A stretch of DNA of 64,000 nucleotides from Vulcanisaeta sp. JCM 14467 (GCF_001316245.1 NZ_BBDM01000005.1:62001-126000), one strand, 5' to 3'. Positions 41,334-51,962 are shown, counted from the first letter of the stretch. Numbers and translations are program-made. The notes: generated from the letters alone by a model not told the origin.

Positions 41334-42145
41334 GTAGGGCCTGTACCAGGGATCGCCTAGACTTGGTCTCGTTACGCTTGAGGTGTCTCTGACGAATTTC
41401 TCGCCGTTCCTAATGGCATTGATTAGTAATTGAATATCAAGCGGGAGACTCGGCCCGAAGTGGGCCAGTACGTCGTTTGGAGTGTGTATTAATGGCTTAC
41501 TTATCCAGCCCGTCTCCTGCGTTCTGTACTCCTTGGTCTTACTCTCATAAATCACCAACTGTGGGTCTGTCTTATTGATGATGCTTAGGACGCCATCCCT
41601 ATTCGTAATTAGTTCAACGCACTTGAGACCCTTAACGTACCTAATACCAACCCTATCAAGTGCTGATGCTATGTACGAGGCCTCACAGGGTATGACGTAG
41701 TCACCCAGGGATAGAACAACCAGGGCCCTTTCAAGGTCTATGGAATGCTTCAGTAGGTCCATGTATATTCCCGCGACTCTCCGTGCCTCCTCATCAAGGT
41801 CGAGTAGTTCACCAACCATTTCGAAGGAGGCCACTATGGCGTTTAGGTTCACTGGCATGGGGATGGCCAGTACGGGTGCTATGTTGCTTAATGGTTCGAC
41901 TAGCCTTCCCTGGACTGGGTAGGAGAGTATTATTAGGTCTGGGTTCAATTTCTTAATAGCCTCGATATTTGCTGTGGTGAATGAGCCTATCTTAACCGTC
42001 TTCATGGCCTCCCTGGGCCTATAACTCCAAACATCACTACCAACGATTCTCTCACCGGCGCGATTAGGAATAGGAACTCGGTAATTGATGGGTTTAGACT
42101 AACGACCCTGTGCGGAACGCCATCCAAGGCCCTGGTCAGAAGCAT
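41328..42145 (-). CDS. Helical-backbone metal/cobalamin-type substrate-binding protein (one frame break)
   Basis: About 272 residues. The N-terminal RVVSLNPSITEFLFLIGAGERIVG is the BtuF/FepB-like start, recovered by adding one G near 42070; IGSFTTANIEAIKKLNPDLIILSYP is the second conserved block. Such proteins bind cobalamin, heme or ferric siderophores for ABC import. No signal peptide or lipobox is seen, which is unusual, and no permease is adjacent. The ATG at 42145 lies 25 bases from a CTTATAAG box, so a leaderless transcript is likely. Confidence 0.78.
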
Positions 42146-42166
42146 CGATATGGGATGCACATCCCG

Positions 42167-42174
42167 CTTATAAG
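42167..42174 (-). promoter_or_regulatory. TATA box of the substrate-binding protein gene
   Basis: CTTATAAG centres 25 bases upstream of the ATG at 42145 on the minus strand, the ideal archaeal spacing for a leaderless start. Confidence 0.5.
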
Positions 42175-42227
42175 GATTCCCATCAATGTGCAGTTAAAGA
42201 ATTTTTACCGGCTCTCTCCATGTACTC

Positions 42228-42282
42228 TGGTGATGAGCCAGGACTTAAATGATTGGTGATTAAGTCTTCTCGCCACTGAATC
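42228..42282 (+). ncRNA. Candidate box C/D guide sRNA
   Basis: The elements are in order: C box GTGATGA (42230-42236), 12-base guide, D' box ATGA (42249-42252), three bases, C' box GTGATTA (42256-42262), 13-base guide, D box CTGA (42276-42279). The two 12-13 base guide regions have the regular spacing of archaeal C/D RNAs that direct 2'-O-methylation. D' and C' each deviate by one base. It lies in the 240-base gap between the substrate-binding protein gene and the next gene. The target is not identified. Confidence 0.4.
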
Positions 42283-42330
42283 AGTCGGCTCATAAACAAT
42301 CACCAATCATCAGCCTAGCCCTCATCATCA
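42279..42330 (-). ncRNA. Second candidate box C/D sRNA, opposite strand
   Basis: On the minus strand, C box ATGATGA (42322-42328), an 8-base guide, D' box CTGA (42310-42313), C' box GTGATTG (42297-42303), a 12-base guide and D box CTGA (42281-42284). The first guide is short. It shares a 13-base perfect inverted repeat with the plus-strand candidate (42249-42261 against 42298-42310), so one may be an inverted copy of the other. Confidence 0.3.
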
Positions 42331-42386
42331 AGGTAATTTCCCAGGAGAAAGATTTATTAGCAGTTTTGCCCCTCCGTGGCTTGATA

Positions 42387-43323
42387 ATGTCATTTGACAA
42401 AGTAGGTAAATCGATAAAGGAATCCAATCAATTAACCACCTCGTATTATGAAAGTGATGATTATTTAAGAGGGATCATTGGTAAATTAATGAGATTAAGT
42501 GCAGGCACTAAGGTCGTTTTTTTGCCGGTGGCTTAAATATGGATTTATGGAGAGCGTGCAGGCAGAGGTCTTACCTACGGGCACGGTAATAATCACCGAT
42601 TGGACCTCTGAGGTTGATTCGTTAATTCACGACCTCATAAATAATGAGGTGGCATTTCTAGATGTTAACGGTCATGTGGAAATACCACTAATGATGTCCC
42701 TGGCCAACCAATTAGACCTGGACCTAGTCTGCGATGTTGCCGGTGATTCCTCACTTATTAATGATGGTGAGGTCATATACCCAAGCCCAATGGTCATGAG
42801 AGTTCCCCATTCCAAGGAAATCATTGAGGAGCCCTATGACGACCTGACACGGTCATTGGCACTAATCATTAAGCGGTTTGATTATTACTTGAATGGTAAG
42901 GTCGTTCATGTTGGGGTTAATGTTAGGTCCCTCGGCATAATGAATGCAATTGTGTTTAGGAACCCGATTGACATCCTCGTAATAACGGATAATAAGTCAT
43001 CAATAGCTCATAAAATACTTGATCCAGGTAGGACTGTGCATAGGGGTTTATCTGCATTGGAGGGTTATTTAATGGATGGTGTGGATTATGCAGTGCTTGT
43101 TCATAAGTATACGTATTACGAGGTTCACGTGGAGACATTCAATAAGATAATAAGTAGGCCTTATGTTAAGGACTCGGGTTTCGCCATCGTTCCTAACGAG
43201 CTTGATTACATAATATTCCTTAAATGGCCCAGGGCGAACTCACTAATGATGAGGTCGCAAAGCATTACAGATAGGCATTCATTAATTAGTAGTGCCGTTA
43301 ATTTCATGCTAAATGCCCGTTAA
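42387..43323 (+). CDS. Unknown protein (frame break in a T run)
   Basis: About 311 residues when the N-terminal MSFDKVGKSIKESNQ from ATG 42387 is joined to the main reading that becomes visible after 42500. The joint lies at a run of seven T near 42515-42522; six T give a continuous KVVFCRWLKYGFMESVQ. The rest is alpha/beta with ILVITDNKSSIAHKILDPGRT and VDYAVLVHKYTYYEVHVE but no motif I recognise. The next small gene, 33 bases downstream on the same strand, may be in the same operon. Confidence 0.5.
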
Positions 43324-43356
43324 ACATTTATTCCACTAATCAGTACGGCAAGATCA

Positions 43357-43692
43357 ATGTCCCTGGTTTGGGTTTACCATGGCAATGAGTATAGAAGGGC
43401 TTCAGACCTAAGCCCTAGCCAGGTGATGCTCATGATAGATAGCGGGTGCGATGGCGTGAGGCAGTTGATTAATTACGTAATCAATAACGTGCTCTCGGTA
43501 GGTAGTTACCGAAGTGTGAGTGCGAGGATATATCGAGGTAATGATGAGTACTTAGTACACTTTCTAATTAACTTAGCGGGTAGTTCTGAGGAGGTCATTA
43601 TTTTGGTGTCGAGGAATCCAGCCGATACATTATTCAATTACTATACGTCAGCATCTTCGGAGAATATTATTGAGTGTAAATATGGTGTATAA
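43357..43692 (+). CDS. Unknown small protein
   Basis: About 111 residues with an alpha/beta composition, including VMLMIDSGCDGVRQLINYV and EEVIILVSRNPADTLF. I do not recognise a family. It follows the preceding unknown gene by 33 bases and ends before an AT-rich intergenic stretch; the two may function together. Confidence 0.5.
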   Translation: MSLVWVYHGNEYRRASDLSPSQVMLMIDSGCDGVRQLINYVINNVLSVGSYRSVSARIYRGNDEYLVHFLINLAGSSEEVIILVSRNPADTLFNYYTSASSENIIECKYGV

Positions 43693-43815
43693 TGAATTAA
43701 TTATTTTTATTTCGTACCTATAATTGATAAATGTTATATATAAAGCCAATAAATTATTAAATAATAGGCGTGGAGGGACAATACTTATTAATAGGTGCTT
43801 AATAAAGCGCTTTTG

Positions 43816-45354
43816 ATGCCAACGGTATCCTATGGAAAGTTCACCATAGAAATACCTGTCAAGGTTAAGCTTTTTATTGATGGTGAGGAGGTATCCTCAA
43901 GCAAGGGTAAAACATTCACCAGGGAAAACCCTGCCCAGTTTGACCAGACCATTGCCATTATTGAGGAGGCATCTACGGATGACTTGAACAGGGCTGTTGA
44001 CCTAGCCAGGGAGGTTTTTGATAAGGATAAGTATGGTTGGGTCACGAATTATAGGCAGAGGATCAAGGTACTCTATAAGACGGCCGAGATACTTAGGGAG
44101 GAGGCTGATAGGATTGCCGTAACCGTGGCCCTGGAGAATGGAATGCCAATCAGGCAGGCGAGGGCTCATGTACTCGCGGCTGCAGAGATATTCGAGTTCT
44201 ACGCAGGGTTGGCGGATAAGATCTACGGAGACTCCATAGTCCTGAGCAATGGTAATGTATCACTGATATTTAAGGAACCGGTTGGTGTCGTTGCGGCTGT
44301 TTCGCCGTGGAACTTCCCAATGACGCAGGCAGCCAGGAAGATAGCACCAGCACTGGCTGCTGGATGCACCGTGATTTGGAAGCCAGCAAGTTACACGCCA
44401 ATGAGCGCCATGGAGATTTACAGGGCGTTGACCAAGGCCGGGTTACCCAAGGGCGTTGTGAATGTGATTTATGGACCTGGCGCCACGGTTGGTAATGAGC
44501 TGGTTAGGCATCCGAGGATCGACTACGTGAGCTTCACGGGTGAGACAACAACGGGTAAACTAATCATGCAGCAGGCCGCGGCTGGTATTAAGAGGATTGG
44601 GCTTGAGCTTGGTGGTAAGAACCCTGGCCTGGTCTTTGAGGACGCCAATATTGAGGAGGCTGTTAGGGCAATAGTCTTTGGTGGTCTCAGGAATACCGGG
44701 CAGGCCTGCGGTGCCATTAGTAGGGTTCTTGTACACGAGGGTGTTCATGAGAAGCTCGTTAATAGACTGGTGGAGGTCGCCAAAGGCTCGTAATCGGTAA
44801 CCCGCTTGATGACAACACGGACATGGGGCCACTAGTGTCCAAGGCACAGGAGGAGAAGGTACTCGGTTACATAGACTTCGGCAAGAAGGCAGGCTTCAAG
44901 GTCGCCCTCGACGGCGGCAAACTAAGCGGTGGCATTTACGATAAGGCTACTTCGTGAGCCCCGTAATCTTCGACGATGTAGACCCGAAGAGTAGGCTAGC
45001 CCAGGAGGAGATCTTCGGCCCAGTCATAGCCGTCATACCATTCAAGACGGAGCAGGAGCAATTGAAATAGCCAACAACGTGATTTACGGACTAACAGCAT
45101 CAATATTCACCAAAGACCCAGCAAGGGCATTTAGAGTAGCCAGGAAACTACAGGCAGGCACCGTATGGATAAACGACGCCTACACACAACCAACAGAAGG
45201 CATATGGGGAGGGTATAAAGAGAGCGGTATTGGTCGTGAACTGGGTCTATACGGCCTTGAGGAGTTCCTCGAGATTAAGCAGGTATACATAGACACCACG
45301 GGCAGTCTCGACAGACCGCACTGGAGGACTGTAATGAAGATTGATAAACTATGA
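43816..45354 (+). CDS. Aldehyde dehydrogenase, NAD(P)-dependent (three frame breaks)
   Basis: About 513 residues when read through. VSPWNFPMTQAARKIAPALAAG (oxyanion Asn region) and WKPASYTP hold the cofactor, LELGGKNPGLV the general-base glutamate and NTGQACGAISRVLV the catalytic cysteine. The later pieces NPLDDNTDMGPLVSK, YFVSPVIFDDVD and QEEIFGPVIAV complete the family pattern. Breaks lie near 44790, 44950 and 45060, each repaired by one base in an A or G run. ATG 43816 is chosen over GTG 43795 by its distance from a TATA-like stretch. A DUF779 gene follows, a common partner of aldehyde dehydrogenases. Confidence 0.88.
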
Positions 45355-45453
45355 ACATGATGATTCTCATCAATAAAAATTATAATAATTTTAACTCTAT
45401 TTGATTATTTATTGAAGATATTTCATATTTTTACCCATTAAATGGTCAGTAAG

Positions 45454-45461
45454 ATTTTTAA
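45454..45461 (+). promoter_or_regulatory. TATA box of the DUF779 gene
   Basis: TTTTTAAG centres about 27 bases before the GTG at 45485. This favours that GTG over an earlier GTG at 45464 and shows the gene is transcribed on its own. Confidence 0.4.
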
Positions 45462-45484
45462 GTGTGGCCTGTTTATTCGGAATT

Positions 45485-45865
45485 GTGTTGAATGTTAGTG
45501 TTGAGTATGGTGATGATGTTAGGGAGTTAATTAGGAGCATGAGGGAGAAGTATGGTGACATAATAATAATCCTCGGCCACGGGTGCTGCTCACCAACCGA
45601 GCCCCAGGTATATAGGGCTAGTGACTTCATTGTTGGTAGTGATTATGTTGAGGTTGGTAGGGTTGATGGTGTGCCATTCTACATAGAGCGTAACCTGGCG
45701 GAGGCCTACAATGGATGGATATTGACACTTAAGGTTGAGCCCCTAAACGGCGTTGTTGATGATTCCTTCTCGCTTGATGTTCTTGAGGGTGTTAGGTTGA
45801 GGCTTGGTTTTAAGGCGATGAAGGTCACGCTGTCGAAGGGATTAAGTATGGAGTTTCCTCAGTGA
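45485..45865 (+). CDS. DUF779-family protein
   Basis: About 126 residues. IIILGHGCCSPTEPQVYRASDF, then VGSDYVEVGRVDGVPFYIER and SFSLDVLEGVRLRLGF, is the DUF779 pattern with its adjacent cysteine pair. The biochemical role is unknown; in bacteria the gene is often beside acetaldehyde-type dehydrogenases, and the same arrangement holds here. The cysteine pair suggests metal or thiol chemistry, which is inference. Confidence 0.75.
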   Translation: MLNVSVEYGDDVRELIRSMREKYGDIIIILGHGCCSPTEPQVYRASDFIVGSDYVEVGRVDGVPFYIERNLAEAYNGWILTLKVEPLNGVVDDSFSLDVLEGVRLRLGFKAMKVTLSKGLSMEFPQ

Positions 45866-45904
45866 TGGGTAGGAAGAATTTTAGACTTAATAATTAATGG
45901 TTAG

Positions 45905-46558
<654 letters not shown>

Positions 46559-46689
46559 TGCTGTAATTCGATATTAAAAATAAATTAATAATGACCATAA
46601 GCAGAGGATAGGGCTCGAGAAATAGGCCGAATTTGTTGAGTAAGGTTCAATTACTAAATACTTAAATACCCCCTAAATATTGTTACTTT

Positions 46690-47183
46690 ATGGGTACTGT
46701 AAAGGATGAGGATGTGAAGAGTGAGGTAAAGGGGACGGCCCAAATAATGAACCTGGCAATCAACATAAAGCCGAGTGAGTGCGTGCAGAGGAATTACGGC
46801 ACTATAACGAAGAACGCAGTTGATGCATTAATGAGGTTATACCCCGAGTTGAAGGACCAAATAACTGCATGGTTAAATAAATTCACTGAGGTTCAGGAGC
46901 CGTTAAGAAGGCCGCGGATGCAAAGAACATTGAGCAGTACCTAGATATATGGGCGGTACTCCTTAGAATGCGTTTTAACCTTGGCCTATACGCTGCCCTC
47001 TCTGCGTTGCAGGCCATGGAGACTGTGAAAATGTGTAGTGAGTCTGATGCGAGGTTCTTCATAACAAGGGTGATAATGGCTGGTGCCGTGCCATTTGACC
47101 TATACCTAATACTCCTGGATTACTTAGGTATGGATCGCACATTCCCACTAAACCTCTACAAGGCGTTACTCGAATCTGAGTAA
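46690..47183 (+). CDS. Unknown helical protein (one frame break)
   Basis: About 164 residues. The first part contains CVQRNYGTITKNAVDALMRLYPEL and the second DIWAVLLRMRFNLGLYAAL; one base lost near 46905 separates them (continuous reading VKKAADAKNIEQYLDI). It is alpha-helical with three cysteines. No family recognised. Confidence 0.5.
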
Positions 47184-47294
47184 CGCCACAAGTATGCATT
47201 TATGCAATCAAACAGTCAAAAGTAACCTTCAGCTTTATTGGCGTGTATGCCTCATTATTATGTGGGAAATAAATAAAATTGGCTGTGCATTATC

Positions 47295-48464
47295 GTGGGT
47301 GTGACGTCTAGGTCATTGGTGATGGTTGGTGTTCTCATTCCATTCTTAATGAGCGCATACTGCGTGTTTTCAATAACATATTTATTCCCGGAGATTGCAA
47401 ATGCAATGCACGTTAGTATATCAGAATTGTCGTTCGCAGTGACCCTGTCGTTCATTGGTGGTGCAATTGGTGGTGTTGTGGTTGGTATGTTGGCTGATGC
47501 CTATGGCCGTAAGGTTGGCCTGGTCATCTCCATAGTGTTGTTTTCCGTATTCACCATGTTGGCGGGCTTAGCTAGTAATTTATTGGAGTTGTACGCTACC
47601 TGGTTCGTTGTTGGGTTCGGCGTTAACTCCGAGAATGGCATTACGTACCCAGTCATTGCCGAGAATTGGACCAGGGGTAGGGGCTTAATGGGTGGTATTG
47701 TTCAGGGTCTCTACTTCATTGGGCTAATGATCGACGCCGCGGTTATAAGCCTAATACCCCAGTGGAGACTTGCCCTAATAATCATTGGTGCTTCAAGTCT
47801 CGTGCTCTCACTACCCTGGGTCCTCATCATACCCGAGACGGTTAGGAGGGCAGGCATTACAGGGGTTAAATACGGAGAATTATTCGGCAGAGATTACCTG
47901 TTGATCACCATATTTGGGACCATACTCGTGGCATCCGCATTCCTACTAACCATACCACTGGTTAGCCTTGCACCAACGTACCTAAGGATCATTGATGCCA
48001 AGCCACTGGGCCTATGGCTCGTGGCCTTACCCATAATTGGTGCGGTGGCTTATGGACTGGCTGGCTATCTATCGGATGTGTTTGGTAGGGATAGGACGTT
48101 GATAGCTCTATCCATAATCGCCGTGGTTGCCTCGGCACTGCTCAGCACCACCTCGGCCATAACCACACTGAGGTACTCAATACCTTACTCAATGGTCCTG
48201 GCCTATTTCTCGAGCTCTATCTTCGCCTACCTTGGCATCTGGATGAGTGAATTATACCCAACAAGGGTAAGGGCTACAGCATCAAACTTCGTATTCACCC
48301 TGGGCAGAATCCTAGGTGGTGTAGGCCCCACCCTTGTAGCCATGACCTTCATAGAGAACCTTGGGTTTGGCATTGGTGTTGTGATGATGATATGCTCAGT
48401 ACTGGCGTTGATATCTACGTTGATTTTAAGGAGCGCAGCACGTAGTATTGCCTTAAGGCAGTAG
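47295..48464 (+). CDS. MFS transporter, 12-span, sugar/organic-acid type
   Basis: About 389 residues with twelve hydrophobic spans. GMLADAYGRKVGL is motif A between TM2 and TM3, and SDVFGRDRT its copy between TM8 and TM9. SELYPTRVRATASNF is the sugar-porter/aromatic acid:H+ symporter-like motif before TM11. Substrate unknown. It starts with GTG at 47295 or 47301 and is convergent with the NCS1 permease, overlapping its end by about ten bases. Confidence 0.83.
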   Translation: MGVTSRSLVMVGVLIPFLMSAYCVFSITYLFPEIANAMHVSISELSFAVTLSFIGGAIGGVVVGMLADAYGRKVGLVISIVLFSVFTMLAGLASNLLELYATWFVVGFGVNSENGITYPVIAENWTRGRGLMGGIVQGLYFIGLMIDAAVISLIPQWRLALIIIGASSLVLSLPWVLIIPETVRRAGITGVKYGELFGRDYLLITIFGTILVASAFLLTIPLVSLAPTYLRIIDAKPLGLWLVALPIIGAVAYGLAGYLSDVFGRDRTLIALSIIAVVASALLSTTSAITTLRYSIPYSMVLAYFSSSIFAYLGIWMSELYPTRVRATASNFVFTLGRILGGVGPTLVAMTFIENLGFGIGVVMMICSVLALISTLILRSAARSIALRQ

Positions 48465-49894
48465 CATGATAATTTCCTAACCCTCATGGCCAACAACATG
48501 AGTATTAAATATATCAAACCGCCGATTAACGCTCCCGTGTACTCAGGCGGTAGGTACCTCGGGAATACCGATGGGGCCATGGTTGGTAGGTAACTCATTA
48601 ATAGGCTACCCACCACGAAGGACACGATCGCCGCAATGCCGATATTCCTCAGTGGCTCCCTGGGTATGTCATAGAAGTACCTCCTAACGTCATCCAGCGT
48701 ATGCACATTCCTCTTCAGTCTCAGGAACCAGTCAAAGATTAGGATGAAGGTTAGTGGGAATATGGTTAAGCCCACTAGGTTTAGGAAGTTCTCTATCAGC
48801 GAGAGTATCCATATTGAGGCTATTATTGATGCAATACCCAGTATTAAGATTGCCACAGGCTGAGTTAACCTGGCCCTAAACTCGCTCCTGAATCTCCTTA
48901 TTGCTGGGTCAATTGCCACTAGCAAGTCAATGGCAGATGGGTACAGGTTCATGGCATTTGTATGTATTATAGCCAGTGAGGCGCCTAGGGCAGCTATCAA
49001 GACCCAAATTGGTGTTGATGGTGGGAAGGATAAGGCTGCAATGTTCCAGTTATGGGCGTAGTACTGCCCGGCGAAGCCGAGGATGCCCATTAGGTATATC
49101 GGTATTATAATGCCTATTGGCGTGGCCAAGCCATAGATTATATTCACCCTATCAGCGGGTTTCGCAAACCTCGACGTTGTCGATGTCTTGTAGGCCCATG
49201 ACAATGCACCGAAGGCCAGCATTAGGTCTATTGCGGCTCCCCACTGGGCGTTGGGGCTTGGCGTCGTTGACCATAGGGTTGACCAGGATACGTGGTACTG
49301 CGTGACTAGGTAGTAAGTCAGTACTGCGTAGCTGATCAGCAGTATTACTGATGTGTACCTGTAGAAGTACTCAAGCCATTTAAACCCAAGTATTACCAGG
49401 AATATTTGTATTGCGCCCATTATCACGTACCAATAAATAATCGGCGTATGAGTCACCGCGGCGAGTATTTCCGAACCAACGGCATTGTTCAGCGCGAACC
49501 AACCAATATTAATCACCGTGTATAGTAACGACAGGGCCTGGGCAGTGCCATAACCAAAGGTCTTCCTGGCGATTACCAGGGCCGTCAGTGGTATCTCCCT
49601 ACCCATCTCAGAGAACAGTAGCGTGGGTATTACACCAAGTATGAAGGCAAAGGTTATTGCGATCAACATGCCCTTAAGCCCTAAGTTAAAGAGCAGGTAA
49701 CCAGCCAATGGAGTTGCGGCAGAGGCCGACGCCATCGCCCAAAATATGAACAAGTTATACGACCTGTACCTCCTCAGCCTTGTTGGTATTGGTAAAACAC
49801 CTATCGTCTCCAACTCCTTACCAAACCTGCCAAACTCGGGCAAACCCTTGGCCAATTCCTCCAGCTTCTTCTCATCAAATTCCTCCAGGACCAT
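48453..49894 (-). CDS. NCS1-family nucleobase permease (frame break near the 3' end)
   Basis: About 480 residues with twelve spans. RYRSYNLFIFWAMASASAATPL and IARKTFGYGTAQALSLLYTVINIGWF match the purine-cytosine permease family. The uncorrected reading runs 230 bases past this point into the opposite-strand MFS gene; one A added near 48478 gives a stop at 48453. ATG 49894 is chosen because GAGGTG precedes it by six bases. The uridine phosphorylase gene lies directly upstream, so the pair salvages nucleobases or nucleosides. Confidence 0.83.
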
Positions 49895-49899
49895 GGCCA

Positions 49900-50732
49900 T
49901 CACCTCTTCAACCACTCTTTAATCACGTTCATTGTTAGGTGCTTTAGGCCCATGCTTGACTTAATACTGTCCCACTCATACAGTATCCTAACTGCCTCAT
50001 TTGCCACCCTGATCGCATCCTCAACACCTGCATCGGGTACGAACTCATTGGTCTTCCTATTGGCTATGGCCGCCATGACACCACCAGCCCTCGCGCCGTG
50101 GACATTGGCTATCGTGTATATCGTGGCCGCCTCCATCTCGAAGTTGAGCACATTCATTGAGGATAGCGTGCTCACGATGTCCCTGGACCACGGCGGTTGG
50201 TAATCCCCAAAGCCAGGCCTACCCTGCCCAACGTAGAAGTCCGCGGTCGACGCCGTTAAACCCACGTGATACCTAACGCCGAGCATTTCAGCTGCCGTCA
50301 CCAGGCTAGCACGACGTCGTAACTGGCCACGGCTGGGTACTCCGGCATTGCATAGGCGTTGCTTGCTCCGTCTAACCTCACGGCACCCGTGTTTATAATT
50401 ACATCACCAACCCTAATCCACTCCTGCAACGCCCCAGTCGTGCCAACCCTAATGAACGTGTTTGCGCCAAGGGTCAACAACTCCTCAATGGCTATGGCAG
50501 CCGCGGGCCCGCCAATCCCGGTGGACACGGCAGATATTGGGGCTCCCTTATACGTGCCCGTGTAAGTCACGTACTCCCTATGCGTGGTTATCGCCCGCGC
50601 ACTGTCCCAGTACTTAGCGATCCTAGGCACCCTGTCTGGGTCGCCCGGCGTTAGGACGTATGGGGCTACGTCACCGGGGCCGGCCATTAGGTGGTATACC
50701 TTTGTACCAACCGTGGGCCTCAGCGCGGACAT
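49900..50732 (-). CDS. udp: Uridine phosphorylase-like nucleoside phosphorylase (one frame break)
   Basis: About 278 residues. VLTPGDPDRVPRIAKYWD binds phosphate, STGIGGPAAAIAIEEL and RVGTTGALQ are family blocks, and VLNFEMEAATIYTIA contains the ribose-binding Glu-Met-Glu. The frame shifts near 50310; one C added to 'gcctgg' gives VVLALVTAAEML. It cleaves uridine (or another nucleoside) to base and ribose 1-phosphate. It is the first gene of the operon with the NCS1 permease. Confidence 0.88.
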
Positions 50733-50740
50733 TAACCAAT

Positions 50741-51103
50741 AAGGCGATTATAATCTTTAAAGAGTTAACCGATATCTCCGAGTACGGTGGCCTGGCTGGA
50801 CTATTTGATGAGGTGGTTAGGGAGTATGGTAGGTCATTCTATAGGAGGGTTGACATGCCCTTCAACAACGGTAAGGAATTCATCAACAGGAATAGGGACA
50901 CCATAATCAGGAAGCTCCAGGAACTCGGTGACACCAGGCAGTTAATAACGATAGACGGCGTGAAGGTAATCTTCAACGACAACTCCTAAGTCCCAATCAG
51001 GGGCAGCGGGACAGAACCAATCATTAGAATCTACGCCGAAGCCCCAACCCAAGAAAGACTAAACCAAATAATCAACCACACAACCACCCTAATCAAACCC
51101 TAA
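50741..51103 (+). pseudogene. C-terminal remnant of a phosphoglucomutase/phosphomannomutase
   Basis: The reading KAIIIFKELTDISEYGGLAGLFDE leads to ITIDGVKVIFNDNS, an in-frame TAA at 50987-50989, then VPIRGSGTEPIIRIYAEAP and a terminal helix to 51103. GSGTEP is the phosphate-binding loop of the C-terminal domain in phosphohexomutases. The stop replaces a tryptophan codon expected before V-x-I-R and stays in frame, so it is a point nonsense change. The other three domains are absent; the upstream side is the udp gene. It is a true gene remnant. Confidence 0.7.
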
Positions 51104-51432
51104 CAAAGACACGAAGCCATGCACTGAAGAATATTTAGCGTGCACGAAATCGTGCATGCAATTTTAAGCATTTCCTTTGCGGAGTTGAACGCATCAATGT
51201 TCGTATAGAGTGCATGGTACCGTGCACACATTCCGTTTTACATTGTATAAATTACCATTAGAACAAACACGATATTTAGAAGTTGAATTGATCGTGGGAA
51301 CAACAATTCAATTCCAAATACAAATCGTGAGAACAAACACGGTTCGTGAAGATTAGGAGTAGAAAGATGTTCTAATGGAAGCAAAACACGAAGAAGAAAA
51401 ACTTATAAAGGGACAAATAAACCAGCGAACCA
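51104..51432 (+). promoter_or_regulatory. CRISPR leader with paired palindromes and repeats
   Basis: No coding reading stands out. Seen: a perfect palindrome TGCACGA-AA-TCGTGCA (51141-51156); a near-perfect one TGCATGGTACCGTGCA (51211-51226) whose centre is 70 bases away; an 11-base direct repeat GAACAAACACG at 51261 and 51331, also 70 bases apart; an inverted pair CCATTAGAAC (51255) and GTTCTAATGG (51370). An AACTTATAAAGGG box near 51400-51412 lies about 26 bases before the first repeat, so it should drive pre-crRNA transcription. Confidence 0.6.
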
Positions 51433-51861
51433 GAGGATTTCAATAGAATATTGAAACTCAAAATAATCATTGCCCTACGCAAAATCTGGGTAAGGCTATA
51501 GAGGATTTCAATAGAATATTGAAACATATTCAACGCAACGACGGGCATGACGCCAAAAGCCCACGCGAGGATTTCAATAGAATATTGAAACATTGAGTAC
51601 AACAATGAGCGTAGGAGGAAGAGGGTGCAAGACCCAACGAGGATTTCAATAGAATATTGAAACACCATAAAGCCTAGCCAGGTCTAAACGCTTATGACGC
51701 CTATGAGGATTTCAATAGAATATTGAAACGATGATTCTTGTTCCAGATAGGTCGTTTTTCATTAATGATACTATTCGTGAGGATTTCAATAGAATATTGA
51801 AACTTGCCCATCAACCCTCACCACAATGATGTACTTCCTAGAGGGTTTCAATAGAATGTTA
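51433..51861 (+). CRISPR. Short CRISPR array: six 25-base repeats and one degenerate terminal repeat
   Basis: Repeats start at 51433, 51501, 51567, 51639, 51705 and 51779; all are identical, beginning GAGGATTTCAATAG and ending ATTGAAAC. A seventh copy at 51841 has changed bases in the middle and lacks the end, the usual trailer-end repeat. Spacers are 43, 41, 47, 41, 49 and 37 bases. The ATTGAAAC 3' end is typical of crenarchaeal type I-A/III repeats and gives plus-strand transcription, matching the leader. No cas genes lie in the window. Confidence 0.97.
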
Positions 51862-51962
51862 GGGTTTTCTTCGGGTATGTTTTCTTCTTTTAGAGTATTT
51901 GTGGCTTGGTTTTGTTGGTGGAAAGTTGTAAATTGGGTTTGTTTCTTCTGGTGGTTGGGGAT

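Noticed and set aside
48227-48452. C-terminal extension of the NCS1 permease into the MFS gene
   Set aside because: The extension is antisense to MFS codons and has no family similarity; one base added near 48478 gives a natural stop.
50660-50740. N-terminal part of the open reading 50660-50989 as the start of a new gene
   Set aside because: It lies antisense to the uridine phosphorylase start and only the part after 50741 matches a protein family (phosphohexomutase).
51372-51668. Minus-strand reading with a repeated MFQYSIEIL segment
   Set aside because: The repeated peptide is a translation of the CRISPR repeats; it is not a gene.
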